From Butyricicoccus pullicaecorum (GTDB taxonomy: Bacteria; Bacillota; Clostridia; Oscillospirales; Butyricicoccaceae), in NCBI GenBank assembly GCA_018366035.1, contig JAGZIW010000011.1, positions 1 to 64,000 of the forward strand: a stretch of 64,000 nt of DNA, written 5' to 3'. This document shows positions 16,646 to 25,618 of this stretch, in pieces. Below the pieces are notes generated by a model, which saw nothing but the letters and a program-made list of their open reading frames with translations, ran no database searches and was not told the origin of the DNA. The translations under genes were made by a program, and so were the position numbers. Positions within the stretch are counted from its first letter, which is position 1. Every line of letters starts with the position of its first letter.

Positions 16646-17440
16646 TTAATCCAATGCAGCATAGTTGGTAAGTACAACATCTGGCAGCTGCTCCACAAAT
16701 GTGCGAGATTTTGGAGAAACCAGCAGATCCACTTCACACATTCGATGCAGGTTAAAGGAAGAATGCAGCATCACATCTGTATCCAGATAGGCGGGATGGC
16801 ACATCACTTCAACACAATCATACTTTGTTAGTGCCTCACGCACTGCACGATGCATACTTTCTTCAATTGCCAAAGCATACTCTGGCAGCGCTGTATGAAA
16901 ATGTACACCAGAACATTCGATAAAATCAATGAGTATGTTTCCACATGGAACACCATCTATATTTCCTTCTACCTGCCCTCCCTTTGAATTGCGCACAGGC
17001 AGACCGTATTCTTTTGCCAAACGAACAAACACAGATTCTAAATCTTTGAATATATGTACATGATGGTGGGAATCCAGATGGGTTGGTTGAATACCTGCGT
17101 CCAACACTTTCTCAATCTGTGCTTTCCACTCATTATAGACTTCTGACGCATCGAGCACAGTTCCCTGATCTTTGTAAAAAGACAGCTTATGAAATTCTCC
17201 GTTCTTTTCCACGAGTGTTTTATGACCATCAAGAACTGGTGTTCCGCAGGTAAGTGTCAAATGTACACCTACGCCGAGTGTCGGATATGCCTTTGCAAGC
17301 GATACCGCATGATCAAAACCAGACATTCCTGCCATCAACGTAGCAGAAGTCAAAACGCCCCGCAAATGACTTTCGATGATACCATAATTAACACCGTAGG
17401 AATAACCAAAATCATCTGCATTAAAAATCAGCTTTTTCAT
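16646..17440 (-). CDS. Carbohydrate deacetylase, ChbG/YdjC family
   Basis: A 264-residue polysaccharide-deacetylase-like TIM-barrel protein with the family motifs FNADDFG (residues 6-12, metal aspartates), GVGVHLTL, a DSHHHVHIF histidine cluster and MCHPAY near the C-terminus. ChbG removes an acetyl group from chitobiose-6-phosphate in E. coli so that the phospho-glycosidase can act. It is the first gene of the operon with EIICB (12 bp gap) and the GH4 enzyme, suggesting that the imported sugar carries an N-acetyl group. Confidence 0.88.
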   Translation of the reverse strand: MKKLIFNADDFGYSYGVNYGIIESHLRGVLTSATLMAGMSGFDHAVSLAKAYPTLGVGVHLTLTCGTPVLDGHKTLVEKNGEFHKLSFYKDQGTVLDASEVYNEWKAQIEKVLDAGIQPTHLDSHHHVHIFKDLESVFVRLAKEYGLPVRNSKGGQVEGNIDGVPCGNILIDFIECSGVHFHTALPEYALAIEESMHRAVREALTKYDCVEVMCHPAYLDTDVMLHSSFNLHRMCEVDLLVSPKSRTFVEQLPDVVLTNYAALD

Positions 17441-17467
17441 ACAAATCCCCTTTCTTTTTGGTATCGC

Positions 17468-17498
17468 AAGTATAGCATTTTATACTTTTACTTGTAAA
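17468..17498 (-). promoter_or_regulatory. Promoter of the PTS/GH4 operon with overlapping palindrome
   Basis: Minus strand: TTTACA (17493-17498), 18-bp spacer, TATACT (17469-17474). A perfect inverted repeat, AAGTATA (17468-17474) and TATACTT (17481-17487) with a 6-bp spacer, covers the -10 box and is a plausible operator for the RpiR-type regulator. Confidence 0.65.
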
Positions 17499-17624
17499 TA
17501 TGCGTACAGTCTTTTGAACTTTGTTCCAGAAATATGTTTTTTGTACCTGTTAATATTACCTAAAGAACTTCGGCTTGCCTTGTAACAAATAGCAAATTCC
17601 AGCGTAAAATCTGGAGAATATCAC

Positions 17625-17663
17625 AAAAAAACGCAGATATCACATTTTCATGCAATATCTGCG
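17625..17663 (-). terminator. Terminator of trmB
   Basis: CGCAGATAT (17632-17640) and ATATCTGCG (17655-17663) form a perfect stem; on the minus strand it is followed by seven T residues. Confidence 0.85.
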
Positions 17664-17700
17664 AAAGCTTCTGCATACATTGTCCCCATGCAGCGGGATA

Positions 17701-18357
17701 TTATTTCAGCAGGTTCTGCGGGATTCTCTTTCTTGCCTCAACCCGATAAATCCGATATCCCTGTGACGAGAATTTTTCTTCATACTCTGTCATAATATTA
17801 TCATAATCCGAATGATGCAAATCCAATGAAATATTTTGCAGCAGCCAACCATTCTGGCAAAGCTCACCCAAAGACCACTCAAAGAGGCGCTGATTATCGG
17901 TCTTAAAGAAAATTGCGCCATCTTCTGTCAAAATCTCATCATATACCGCAAGGAATGCGCGCCATGTCAAACGGCGCTTGCGCTGACGATTGGGCGGCCA
18001 CGGATCCGAAAAATTCAGATAAATACAGGATATCTCACTCGGCGCAAAGATTTCATTGAGTGCAGCCGCATCAAATGATAAAAAACGCAGATTGGGTAAG
18101 TCCTCGTTTACAGCCTTTTCGGTTGCCATAATCAGCGCGCCCTCCTCCTTTTCAATGGCAACAAAGTTAACCTCTGGATTACGGCGCGCATTTTCCAAAA
18201 TAAACCGACCCTTACCACAGCCAATTTCCAGCCGAATCGGATTCTCATTTCCAAACAACTGCTTCCATGCCCCGCGCTGTGCCCTCGGATCTTCTACCAT
18301 AACAGACGCACACCGTGCAAAGCGTACATCTAAATTTTTCTTTTTGCGCATTCTCAT
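17701..18357 (-). CDS. trmB: tRNA (guanine-N7-)-methyltransferase
   Basis: A SAM-dependent methyltransferase that makes m7G46 in tRNA. The SAM motif LEIGCGKGRFILENA and the family motif NFSDPWPPNRQRKRRL are clear, as is the FFKTDNQRLFEWS segment. I prefer the ATG at 18357 (218 residues): GGAGG is ten bases upstream of it, whereas the first in-frame ATG, at 18366, is one base behind that site. The gene stands alone with its own terminator. Confidence 0.93.
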   Translation of the reverse strand: MRMRKKKNLDVRFARCASVMVEDPRAQRGAWKQLFGNENPIRLEIGCGKGRFILENARRNPEVNFVAIEKEEGALIMATEKAVNEDLPNLRFLSFDAAALNEIFAPSEISCIYLNFSDPWPPNRQRKRRLTWRAFLAVYDEILTEDGAIFFKTDNQRLFEWSLGELCQNGWLLQNISLDLHHSDYDNIMTEYEEKFSSQGYRIYRVEARKRIPQNLLK

Positions 18358-18609
18358 GCGTTTCATTCCTCCAAATCGAAACTCTTTGTGCCCTTATTAT
18401 AGCGTGTTTCTTCGTTCCTTTTCAAGCCTATCCTGCACTTTTATGCAAGAAACCTGCAAAACATGTGATTTTTCTGGCTATGTCCTTCTTCCCCGCTCTG
18501 ACTTCCAGTGTTTTATCTTCATTGTCACCGTTTTCACGCGCATGTGTTCTGCTGAAAAAGCTGTTTTTGAAGGTTTTCCTTATACAACCGTATAGAAAGC
18601 AATCCAAAA

Positions 18610-18638
18610 TTGACAGCACACTATAAACCCGTTATAAT
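18610..18638 (+). promoter_or_regulatory. Consensus promoter of malQ
   Basis: TTGACA (18610-18615), 17-bp spacer, TATAAT (18633-18638). Confidence 0.9.
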
Positions 18639-18684
18639 GGCAATAGTATTACCCTCATTTTACGAAGTTAAGGATGGAATTTTC

Positions 18685-20346
18685 ATGGCATTTGACCGCG
18701 CAAGTGGCGTGCTCATGCACATCACCTCTTTGCCCTCTCCCCACGGTATTGGTACGTTGGGACAGGCCGCTTTCGATTTTGTAGACTTTCTGCGAAATGC
18801 AGGACAACGTTATTGGCAGGTACTCCCGCTCGGACATACCGGCTTTGGCGACTCACCCTATCAGTGCTACTCTGCCGCCGCTGGCAATCCGCTGCTCATT
18901 GATTTGGATAAGCTGGTTACATACGGTATGCTCACAACTGACGAGGTTCGCGCCGCCGATTTGGATTGGAATCCTGACAAAGTAGACTATATGCAGCTAA
19001 CCGAGGTACGCTATCCCTTGCTTCGCCGCGCTTATATGCGTGCGAAAGAGATGCCCTATATCATGGCGGCTGTAAAGGCATTCCGCACCCACGCAGCCGA
19101 CTGGATTGAAGACTATGCACTCTTTATGACTCTCAAAGAAGAACGCTTTGATGGAGCTCCGCTTTGGGAATGGGAAGATGCCGATTTGCTGCATCGTGAT
19201 GCCAATGCACTTGCCGCAGCACGGCAGGAATTCAAGGACGAAATTGATTTCCGTGTTTTCTTACAAACGATCTTCTTTGCGCAGTGGGGCACACTCCGTG
19301 CTTATGCAGCAAAGGCAGGCGTGCGTATCATTGGGGATATTCCCATCTATGTCTCTCCAGATTCGTCCGATGTATGGCAGAACCCTCATTTATTCAAGGT
19401 CGACGCAGACTGCAAGCCGCAAAAAGTGGCTGGCGTGCCACCTGACTACTATTCTGCAACCGGACAGCTATGGGGAAACCCTGTTTATGCTTGGAAAGAG
19501 CACGAAAAAACCGGATTTGCATGGTGGATCTGGCGGTTAAAACAAAACGCCGACTTATTTGATGTCATTCGCATTGACCATTTCCGTGGCTTTGAAGCGT
19601 TCTGGGAGGTCGATGCGGGCGAAGAAACTGCAATCCATGGCGCATGGCGGAAGGGTCCCGCGATGAAGCTGTTTCGTGCACTGGAGCAAGCGCTGCCAGC
19701 GCTTCCGATTATTGCAGAAGATCTTGGTGTGATGACAGACAAGGTCAAGGCATTGCTGCGCAGTACCGGATTTCCCGGAATGCGTGTTATGATTTTTGGA
19801 TTCAATCGATTCGAGGATAACGATCACTTACCGCATAACTATCCGGTAAATTCTATTGTCTACACCTCAACGCATGACTCTCAGTCCATCTGCGAGCAGA
19901 TTTTAGACCTCTGCGAACCAGATGACGCCGCCTTTGCCAAGGAATATATCCGTTGGGATTATAAGGAGCCGCTTGCATGGTCGGCAATCCGTACCCTATT
20001 TGCCTCTCCCTCCTCCATTGCCATGACAACGATGCAGGACTTATTAAATCTTGGGGCAGATGCGCGTATGAATGTCCCTGCAACCTTAGGCGGAAACTGG
20101 GCATGGCGTGTGCGCAAGGAAGGAATCAACGCTGACGTTGCCGCATTTTTACGCCGCGTAACCGATATCAATCGCCGCCTGCACCCAATTCCCGAAATAT
20201 TTGAACAAAAACCATTGGCTGAAATCAAGTGCTGCTCGGTTACTGCGGATATGGATTATGGTGCCCATCGATATTGGACGGACGTAAATGAACAATATAC
20301 CCTGCTTTTGAAAGCAAATGCCTTTTTCTCTCGCTTTGAGCTCTAA
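18685..20346 (+). CDS. malQ: 4-alpha-glucanotransferase (amylomaltase)
   Basis: A 553-residue GH77 enzyme that transfers alpha-1,4-glucan chains in maltodextrin and glycogen metabolism. Visible family motifs are LPSPHGIGTLG at the N-terminus, LPLGHTGFGDSPYQ, DVIRIDHFRGFEAFWEV with the nucleophile aspartate, IIAEDLG with the acid/base glutamate, and YTSTHDSQS. The ATG at 18685 follows AAGGATGG; the reading frame stays open further upstream, but that part overlaps the promoter. The HAD-LUD gene starts 64 bp downstream on the same strand. Confidence 0.95.
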   Translation: MAFDRASGVLMHITSLPSPHGIGTLGQAAFDFVDFLRNAGQRYWQVLPLGHTGFGDSPYQCYSAAAGNPLLIDLDKLVTYGMLTTDEVRAADLDWNPDKVDYMQLTEVRYPLLRRAYMRAKEMPYIMAAVKAFRTHAADWIEDYALFMTLKEERFDGAPLWEWEDADLLHRDANALAAARQEFKDEIDFRVFLQTIFFAQWGTLRAYAAKAGVRIIGDIPIYVSPDSSDVWQNPHLFKVDADCKPQKVAGVPPDYYSATGQLWGNPVYAWKEHEKTGFAWWIWRLKQNADLFDVIRIDHFRGFEAFWEVDAGEETAIHGAWRKGPAMKLFRALEQALPALPIIAEDLGVMTDKVKALLRSTGFPGMRVMIFGFNRFEDNDHLPHNYPVNSIVYTSTHDSQSICEQILDLCEPDDAAFAKEYIRWDYKEPLAWSAIRTLFASPSSIAMTTMQDLLNLGADARMNVPATLGGNWAWRVRKEGINADVAAFLRRVTDINRRLHPIPEIFEQKPLAEIKCCSVTADMDYGAHRYWTDVNEQYTLLLKANAFFSRFEL

Positions 20347-20409
20347 GGCAGTCCGCGCACAGGGATTCATATCTGTGCTTGTGAAATCGAAAGGAGATCT
20401 TATAAAATC

Positions 20410-21639
20410 ATGAGCATCAAAGCCGTAATTTTTGATTTAGATGGTACACTGCTTGATACATTAGGGGACTTGACCAATGCCGTCAATGCCGCCATGCGGT
20501 ATTACCAGTTCCCCCTTTTAAGTGAGACCGATGTATGTGCACGTGTCGGGAACGGTGTGCGCCGCCTGATTGAGCAAAGTGTTCCGGCAAACACAGAATC
20601 TCAAGTCATTGATGATTGTCTCAAACGCTTTCAAGCACACTATGAAACCCATCTGGTAGAACGCACACACCCATATCAAGGGATTCCCGCAGTCATGGAA
20701 GCGTTTCACAGCCGTGGTGTGCGCATGACAGTTCTTTCGAATAAATATCAGGCAGCCGCAGAGCGACTGATTTCTCATTATTTTCCCAATCGGATCACGC
20801 TGATCCGCGGAGAGATTGTTGGGATCCCGCGCAAGCCTGATCCAACTTCTACGAACCAAATCCTGAGCATGCTCAATGTGCAGGCAGACGAAGTCTTATA
20901 TATCGGAGATAGTGATGTAGATATGCAGACTGCCAAAGCAGCCGGTATCACTGCAATTGGTGCACTCTGGGGATTCCGCGACCGCGAATCTCTATTGGCA
21001 GCAGGTGCTGAGCACGTTGTTGAGCACCCTGAGGATCTCATTCAGCTGCTTGACCGCTTACAGCTTGATGCCGCCATGCAGGCTTTTGAGCGCAATGGTT
21101 TTACATGGACATTCTGTGCAACCTCTGCACAGGCCGCTGACTATGTGGCAAGCCAATGCCACGGAAAAGTAATTGGCATGGGTGGCTCCGTTACATTGGA
21201 TACCATAGGTATCTATGACATGCTGAAAAAAGAAAACGCGCAGGTTTCTTGGCACTGGAAGGGCGACGAAATTCTGTCTACCGGCGATGTGTTCCTGACC
21301 TCTGCAAATGCGATTTCCGCAACCGGCGAAGTTGTGAATATTGATGGTGCGTGCAACCGAATTGCTGCATCGGTATACGGCTTTAATACCTGTTATGTAG
21401 TCTGCGGCATCAACAAGCTGACCCCTGACCTAGACAGCGCAATGCGTCGTGCACGTGAGATCGCTGCACCGCTCAACACCAAGCGACTGGGTAAGCGCAC
21501 CCCCTGCACAGTCGATGGCCAGTGTCATGATTGTCACAGTCCCGAACGCATCTGCCGTGCCATGACGATTCTCATGGCGCCTCCTTCCCGTATGTGCCAT
21601 TACGAAATTGTGATGGTTGGTGAAAACATCGGGTACTAA
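20410..21639 (+). CDS. Fusion of a HAD phosphatase (Gph-like) and a LUD domain
   Basis: A 409-residue protein in one unbroken frame. Residues 1 to about 215 are a HAD hydrolase of the phosphoglycolate phosphatase type: nucleophile motif FDLDGTLLDT (D9, D11), LSNKY, KPDP and IGDSDVDM. From about 220 to the end it is a LUD (DUF162, LutC-related) domain: IGMGGSVTLD, TGDVFLTSANAIS, NIDGACNRIAAS and a cysteine cluster C366-x5-C372-x2-C375-x6-C382. AGGAGA precedes the ATG. LUD proteins occur in lactate-utilisation complexes but also alone; the role of this pairing is unknown. Confidence 0.85.
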   Translation: MSIKAVIFDLDGTLLDTLGDLTNAVNAAMRYYQFPLLSETDVCARVGNGVRRLIEQSVPANTESQVIDDCLKRFQAHYETHLVERTHPYQGIPAVMEAFHSRGVRMTVLSNKYQAAAERLISHYFPNRITLIRGEIVGIPRKPDPTSTNQILSMLNVQADEVLYIGDSDVDMQTAKAAGITAIGALWGFRDRESLLAAGAEHVVEHPEDLIQLLDRLQLDAAMQAFERNGFTWTFCATSAQAADYVASQCHGKVIGMGGSVTLDTIGIYDMLKKENAQVSWHWKGDEILSTGDVFLTSANAISATGEVVNIDGACNRIAASVYGFNTCYVVCGINKLTPDLDSAMRRAREIAAPLNTKRLGKRTPCTVDGQCHDCHSPERICRAMTILMAPPSRMCHYEIVMVGENIGY

Positions 21640-21676
21640 GCAGGGTGTTCAGTTCTCATTGATATCCACAAAACAG

Positions 21677-21712
21677 CAGGCACAGTGCCATTCCGCGCTG
21701 TGCCTGTTCTTA
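21677..21712 (+). terminator. Probable terminator of the HAD-LUD gene
   Basis: CAGGCACAG and CTGTGCCTG form a perfect 9-bp stem, followed by a short, imperfect T-rich stretch. Confidence 0.6.
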
Positions 21713-21786
21713 TATCTATGTGTCTCAGACAATCTGAAATTTTTATATATGCTGAAAAAGCATGATGTGACCCTATTCCCTATTTT

Positions 21787-22635
21787 TTACTCCTGCTCCT
21801 GCAATGCAAGCTGATAAAGCGCATTTTTCTTCACACCATATTCAGCCGAAACCATTTTGACCGCATCTTTCAACGTTTCTCCCTGTAAAAGCCGCACCTG
21901 TACTGCTTGCAGGGCGCGCTCCATTGCGGCATCTGCATCTTCTTCTGTCACGATTTCAGGGGCGCCTTCTACAATCAGTACAAATTCACCGCGCGGCGGA
22001 TTGTCCGCAAAATAGTCCACAGCTTCGCCCAAGGTACAGCGGCGCGTCTCCTCATGCAGCTTGGTTAATTCCCGAGACAATGAAATATGCCGCTCTGCAC
22101 CAAACGCAGCACACAAATCCTCTAAAGTTGCACGCAGCTTGTGCGGTGCTTCATAAAAAATCATTGTACGCTTTTCATCACGCAGCATGTCCAAGTGCGT
22201 TCTGCGTGCCTTTTTATTGACGGACAGAAAGCCTTCAAAGCACCAGCGTCCTGTTGGCAGTCCAGAAGCTGCCAATGCACAAACTGCCGCACAACACCCG
22301 GGTACAGGAATTACCGGTATCCCCTCCGGTGCACACAGGGCAACGAGATCCTCTCCCGGGTCAGAAACCGCCGGTGTTCCCGCATCGGTCACAAGTGCAC
22401 AGCTTTCTCCAGCCAGCAGGCGTGATAAAATTTCTTCTCCACGCTGCCTGCGATTGTGCTCATAGTAGCTGATAAGCGGCTTTGCTGGAAGCTCGAGCGC
22501 TGTCATCAGCTTTTTGGTGACACGGGTATCCTCCGCAGCGACAAAATCCACTTCACGCATCACTGCGCAGGCACGCGGCGAAAAATCACCTAAATTTCCA
22601 ATTGGGGTTGCTACCAGATATAATGTACCGGACAT
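21787..22635 (-). CDS. rsmI: 16S rRNA (cytidine(1402)-2'-O)-methyltransferase
   Basis: A 282-residue tetrapyrrole-methylase-fold protein. It shows ATPIGNLGDFSPRA, AAEDTRVTKKL, ALVTDAGTPAVSDPGE and the P-P-G loop PVPGCCA, with length typical of RsmI. It 2'-O-methylates C1402 of 16S rRNA at the P site. GAGGTG is nine bases before the ATG. The gene follows the N6-adenine methyltransferase gene by 15 bp, as yabB and yabC are linked in Bacillus. Confidence 0.95.
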   Translation of the reverse strand: MSGTLYLVATPIGNLGDFSPRACAVMREVDFVAAEDTRVTKKLMTALELPAKPLISYYEHNRRQRGEEILSRLLAGESCALVTDAGTPAVSDPGEDLVALCAPEGIPVIPVPGCCAAVCALAASGLPTGRWCFEGFLSVNKKARRTHLDMLRDEKRTMIFYEAPHKLRATLEDLCAAFGAERHISLSRELTKLHEETRRCTLGEAVDYFADNPPRGEFVLIVEGAPEIVTEEDADAAMERALQAVQVRLLQGETLKDAVKMVSAEYGVKKNALYQLALQEQE

Positions 22636-22650
22636 ACATAAAACACCTCT

Positions 22651-23355
22651 CTATTTTCCATAAATCATACGATATTCTTGTGAGAACTCCCCCTCTGCAT
22701 CACAGACAAGCAGCGGTGATTCCACCACAAGCCCTTCTGCGCTGCCGCGTCTGCACGCAATCAGTACCGCAGAAGGCGCGGCAGAGGCACTTTGATGTAC
22801 AAAACGCATTCGTTTTGGAGTCAATCCATAGCTTTGTAAGGCACCCAACAGTGCGCATAGCCGTTCTGGACGAAATACAATTGCACACCGCCCACCTGTT
22901 GGCAATACCCATGCCATTGCAGATACGATTTCTGCAATATCGGCTGTTTCATCTTGGCGTGCCGCTGCATGTGCGGCCTGTGCAGCACTTTTTCCCGATT
23001 GTGCCGTAAAATATGGTGGGTTGCAGATGACATACTGCATAGAGCCATGCGGGATATAGCTTCGAATCTGACGCAGGTCTCCTTGCAGCACAGAGACATT
23101 GGAAAGCTTATTCTCCTCAATGCTGCGCGCAAACAATCGTATCGGTCCCTCCTGCAGCTCCAATCCGGTAATTTGCAGGTCTGTTCTCCAGCACAGCAGG
23201 GAAAGCACACCCGTTCCACACCCCAAGTCGAGTACACGTGCACGGTGTGGGATCTGTGCAAAATGCGAAAGCAGAACCGAGTCCTGTCCCAGCTTAAAAT
23301 AGCGGTCATCTTGCAGCAATAACAGCCCATTGGGCAGCTGTTCCATGGTTTCCAT
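22651..23355 (-). CDS. tRNA1(Val) (adenine-N6)-methyltransferase-like (TrmN6/YfiC family)
   Basis: A 234-residue SAM-dependent methyltransferase with motif I VLDLGCGTGVLSLL and the catalytic N6-adenine motif NPPYF. E. coli members methylate A37 of tRNA1-Val; Firmicute YabB proteins are orthologous but less studied. I use the ATG at 23355, which follows AAAGGAG by eight bases, instead of a TTG seven codons upstream. It is co-transcribed with rsmI. Confidence 0.87.
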   Translation of the reverse strand: METMEQLPNGLLLLQDDRYFKLGQDSVLLSHFAQIPHRARVLDLGCGTGVLSLLCWRTDLQITGLELQEGPIRLFARSIEENKLSNVSVLQGDLRQIRSYIPHGSMQYVICNPPYFTAQSGKSAAQAAHAAARQDETADIAEIVSAMAWVLPTGGRCAIVFRPERLCALLGALQSYGLTPKRMRFVHQSASAAPSAVLIACRRGSAEGLVVESPLLVCDAEGEFSQEYRMIYGK

Positions 23356-23610
23356 TTTTGTGTCTCCTTTGCGCAAAATGTATCATGCACCTCAAGGCTC
23401 TTCCGGTTTTACAGAGTTTCTCTTTGTCGGTTAGCGTCTCTATTCTGCCGCAATTGCTTACAGTTGTTTTTTATGATATCAGAAATGATTTAGGCTGTCA
23501 AACTGTATATAATTGTGTTTGACAAATGGCGTAAATACGGATAGACTATATTTGATATGTTTTTTTAACAAAAACTTTTGAATTTTGAAATGATACAGAG
23601 GACTTGAATT

Positions 23611-24795
23611 GTGAAGAAAGTAATGCTTTATGAGCACGGAGGCAGCCTCAATCATGGTTGTGAGGCACTGATCCGTACCATCTCCGCGATTAGTAAGGAA
23701 AAAACCGGAGCTGAGGTTATACTTTGCTCCTATGCCCCCAAGGAAGACCATGCCTGTAACATGCAGGAGGCAGTCGATTCCATTGTACAAAACGATCAGG
23801 TGCTGCGCCGTTTTTCGCCGGCTTGGTTCGTTTATCAGTTTGACAAGCGCGTAACACATTCACAGGCGCTTCAGGATAAATTCCTGACCGAAAAAACCTG
23901 TCTGCGCCTTGCAAAGGATTGTGACGTATCCATTGCTGTTGGTGGAGACAACTATTGTTATAATAAAGGACAGCAGTTCTGGCCCACTGACCGTGCACTC
24001 AAAAAGCAAGGCTCTAAAACGCTGCTCTGGGGCTGTTCTATCGAGCCGCGTGATCTTGATGAAACCTTCACCCGTCAGCTATCCTGTTTCGATGTCATCT
24101 GCGCACGGGAATCCATTACCGCCGACGCGCTCAAACAAGCCGGTTTGGGTGAAAAGGTACGTCTCATTCCAGACCCTGCCTTTACTCTGGAAACTCTAGA
24201 ACGTCCACTGCCCGAAGGCTTCCAGCCCAACAACACCGTTGGCATCAATGTTTCTCCCATGATTATCTCCAACGAGGAGCAGGGCGGTGCGACCATGGCG
24301 AACTATTTAACCCTCATCGAGCATATCCTGAAGGAGACCGACCTCTCTGTTGCGCTTATCCCACATGTTGTATGGGACTATAATGATGACAGAGAGCCTC
24401 TGCGCCGTTTGTATGAGCAGTTCAAGGCAACGGGACGTGTAGTGCTGATTCCCGATGCAGACTGCCGAGAACTGAAGGGCTATATCGCACGCCTGCGATG
24501 TTTCGTGGGTGCACGCACCCATTCCACCATCGCCGCTTATTCCTCATGTGTTCCCACCTTGGTCGTGGGCTACTCAGTCAAAGCCAAGGGCATTGCAAAA
24601 GATTTGTTTGGCACTTACGAGGGCTACACACTTCCTGTGCAAAACCTAAAGAACCCAGATGATCTCAAAAATGCTTTCCTTTGGCTTATGGAGCGAGAAG
24701 ATGATATCCGCGCACATTTGACTGAAATCATGCCCGCCTATGCCGCCCGTGCAAAAGAAGCGGGCGATGCACTGGCTGAACTGATGGCCCGCTGA
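23611..24795 (+). CDS. Polysaccharide pyruvyl transferase family protein
   Basis: A 394-residue protein starting at GTG with AGAGG about ten bases upstream. It has the family pattern: N-terminal LYEHGGSLNHGCEALI nucleotide-binding-like loop, VAVGGD-type segment (IAVGGDNYCY), an ARES motif (CARESITADAL), IPDPAF, and the GARTHSTIAAY motif near residue 305. Relatives such as CsaB add ketal pyruvate to cell-wall polysaccharides, often to anchor S-layer proteins. The acceptor here is unknown. cysE lies 30 bp downstream and may be co-transcribed. Confidence 0.85.
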   Translation: MKKVMLYEHGGSLNHGCEALIRTISAISKEKTGAEVILCSYAPKEDHACNMQEAVDSIVQNDQVLRRFSPAWFVYQFDKRVTHSQALQDKFLTEKTCLRLAKDCDVSIAVGGDNYCYNKGQQFWPTDRALKKQGSKTLLWGCSIEPRDLDETFTRQLSCFDVICARESITADALKQAGLGEKVRLIPDPAFTLETLERPLPEGFQPNNTVGINVSPMIISNEEQGGATMANYLTLIEHILKETDLSVALIPHVVWDYNDDREPLRRLYEQFKATGRVVLIPDADCRELKGYIARLRCFVGARTHSTIAAYSSCVPTLVVGYSVKAKGIAKDLFGTYEGYTLPVQNLKNPDDLKNAFLWLMEREDDIRAHLTEIMPAYAARAKEAGDALAELMAR

Positions 24796-24825
24796 CTGCC
24801 GTTCTCATAAAAAAGAAGGTTTGTT

Positions 24826-25503
24826 ATGTTTCTCCATGATCTGATTGAAGATGCCCGCTCCATTCGAGACCGCGACCCTGCTGCACGTTCCACCGCAGAA
24901 GTATTTCTGCTTTATCCCGGCTTTCACGCTCTCATCTATCACCGTCTGACCCATTGGCTTTACCAGCACAAACGCTTTTTCCTTGCGCGCATGATTTCAC
25001 AATTTGCCCGTACCATGACAGGGGTAGAAATCCACCCCGGTGCAACGATTGGCCGTGGTCTATTCATCGACCATGGAATGGGCATTGTAATTGGTGAAAC
25101 TGCTGAGGTCGGAGACTACTGCACCATTTATCATGGAGTCACATTGGGCGGTACGGGCAAGGATACCGGAAAGCGTCACCCAACCATTGGCAACAATGTC
25201 CTGATTTCAACCGGTGCAAAAGTCTTGGGACCTTTCACAGTTGGGGATAATTCGCGCATCGGTGCGAATGCAGTTGTCTTGCAGGAGGTACCGCCAAATT
25301 CCACAGTTGTTGGTCTAAAAGCGCGTGTTGTCAAAATTGATGGGCATCGTGTGCCTTCCTTTGACCTCGATCAAATCCATGTTCCCGACCCGCTTTCTCA
25401 AGAGCTGTGCCGTTTGGAGCATCGTGTTTTTGAAAACGAACGCCGTCTAAATGCACAGACAGAATCCGCTACGCAATCAACGGAAAATAAGCAAAAAGAA
25501 TAA
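24826..25503 (+). CDS. cysE: Serine O-acetyltransferase
   Basis: A 225-residue enzyme that acetylates serine with acetyl-CoA, the first step of cysteine synthesis. After an N-terminal helical part comes a left-handed beta-helix of hexapeptide repeats (GVEIHPGATIGRGLFIDHG onwards) with the catalytic H-G-V-T-L-GG segment and the GTGKDTGKRHPTIGN loop. The last 30 residues are polar and low in complexity. No cysteine synthase gene is adjacent. Confidence 0.94.
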   Translation: MFLHDLIEDARSIRDRDPAARSTAEVFLLYPGFHALIYHRLTHWLYQHKRFFLARMISQFARTMTGVEIHPGATIGRGLFIDHGMGIVIGETAEVGDYCTIYHGVTLGGTGKDTGKRHPTIGNNVLISTGAKVLGPFTVGDNSRIGANAVVLQEVPPNSTVVGLKARVVKIDGHRVPSFDLDQIHVPDPLSQELCRLEHRVFENERRLNAQTESATQSTENKQKE

Positions 25504-25524
25504 AAAAATACACTAAAATTCTTA

Positions 25525-25553
25525 TTTACAAATCCATACTCGATTAGTATAAT
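25525..25553 (+). promoter_or_regulatory. Promoter of the Fur-family gene
   Basis: TTTACA (25525-25530), 17-bp spacer, TATAAT (25548-25553). A perfect 9-bp inverted repeat, TTCTTATTT (25519-25527) and AAATAAGAA (25560-25568), brackets it and could be part of autoregulation. Confidence 0.7.
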
Positions 25554-25618
25554 AAAATTAAATAAGAAACATTTCTGTTTTGTATCTTATATTCTTTCTG
25601 ATAGATAGGAGAACTCTT

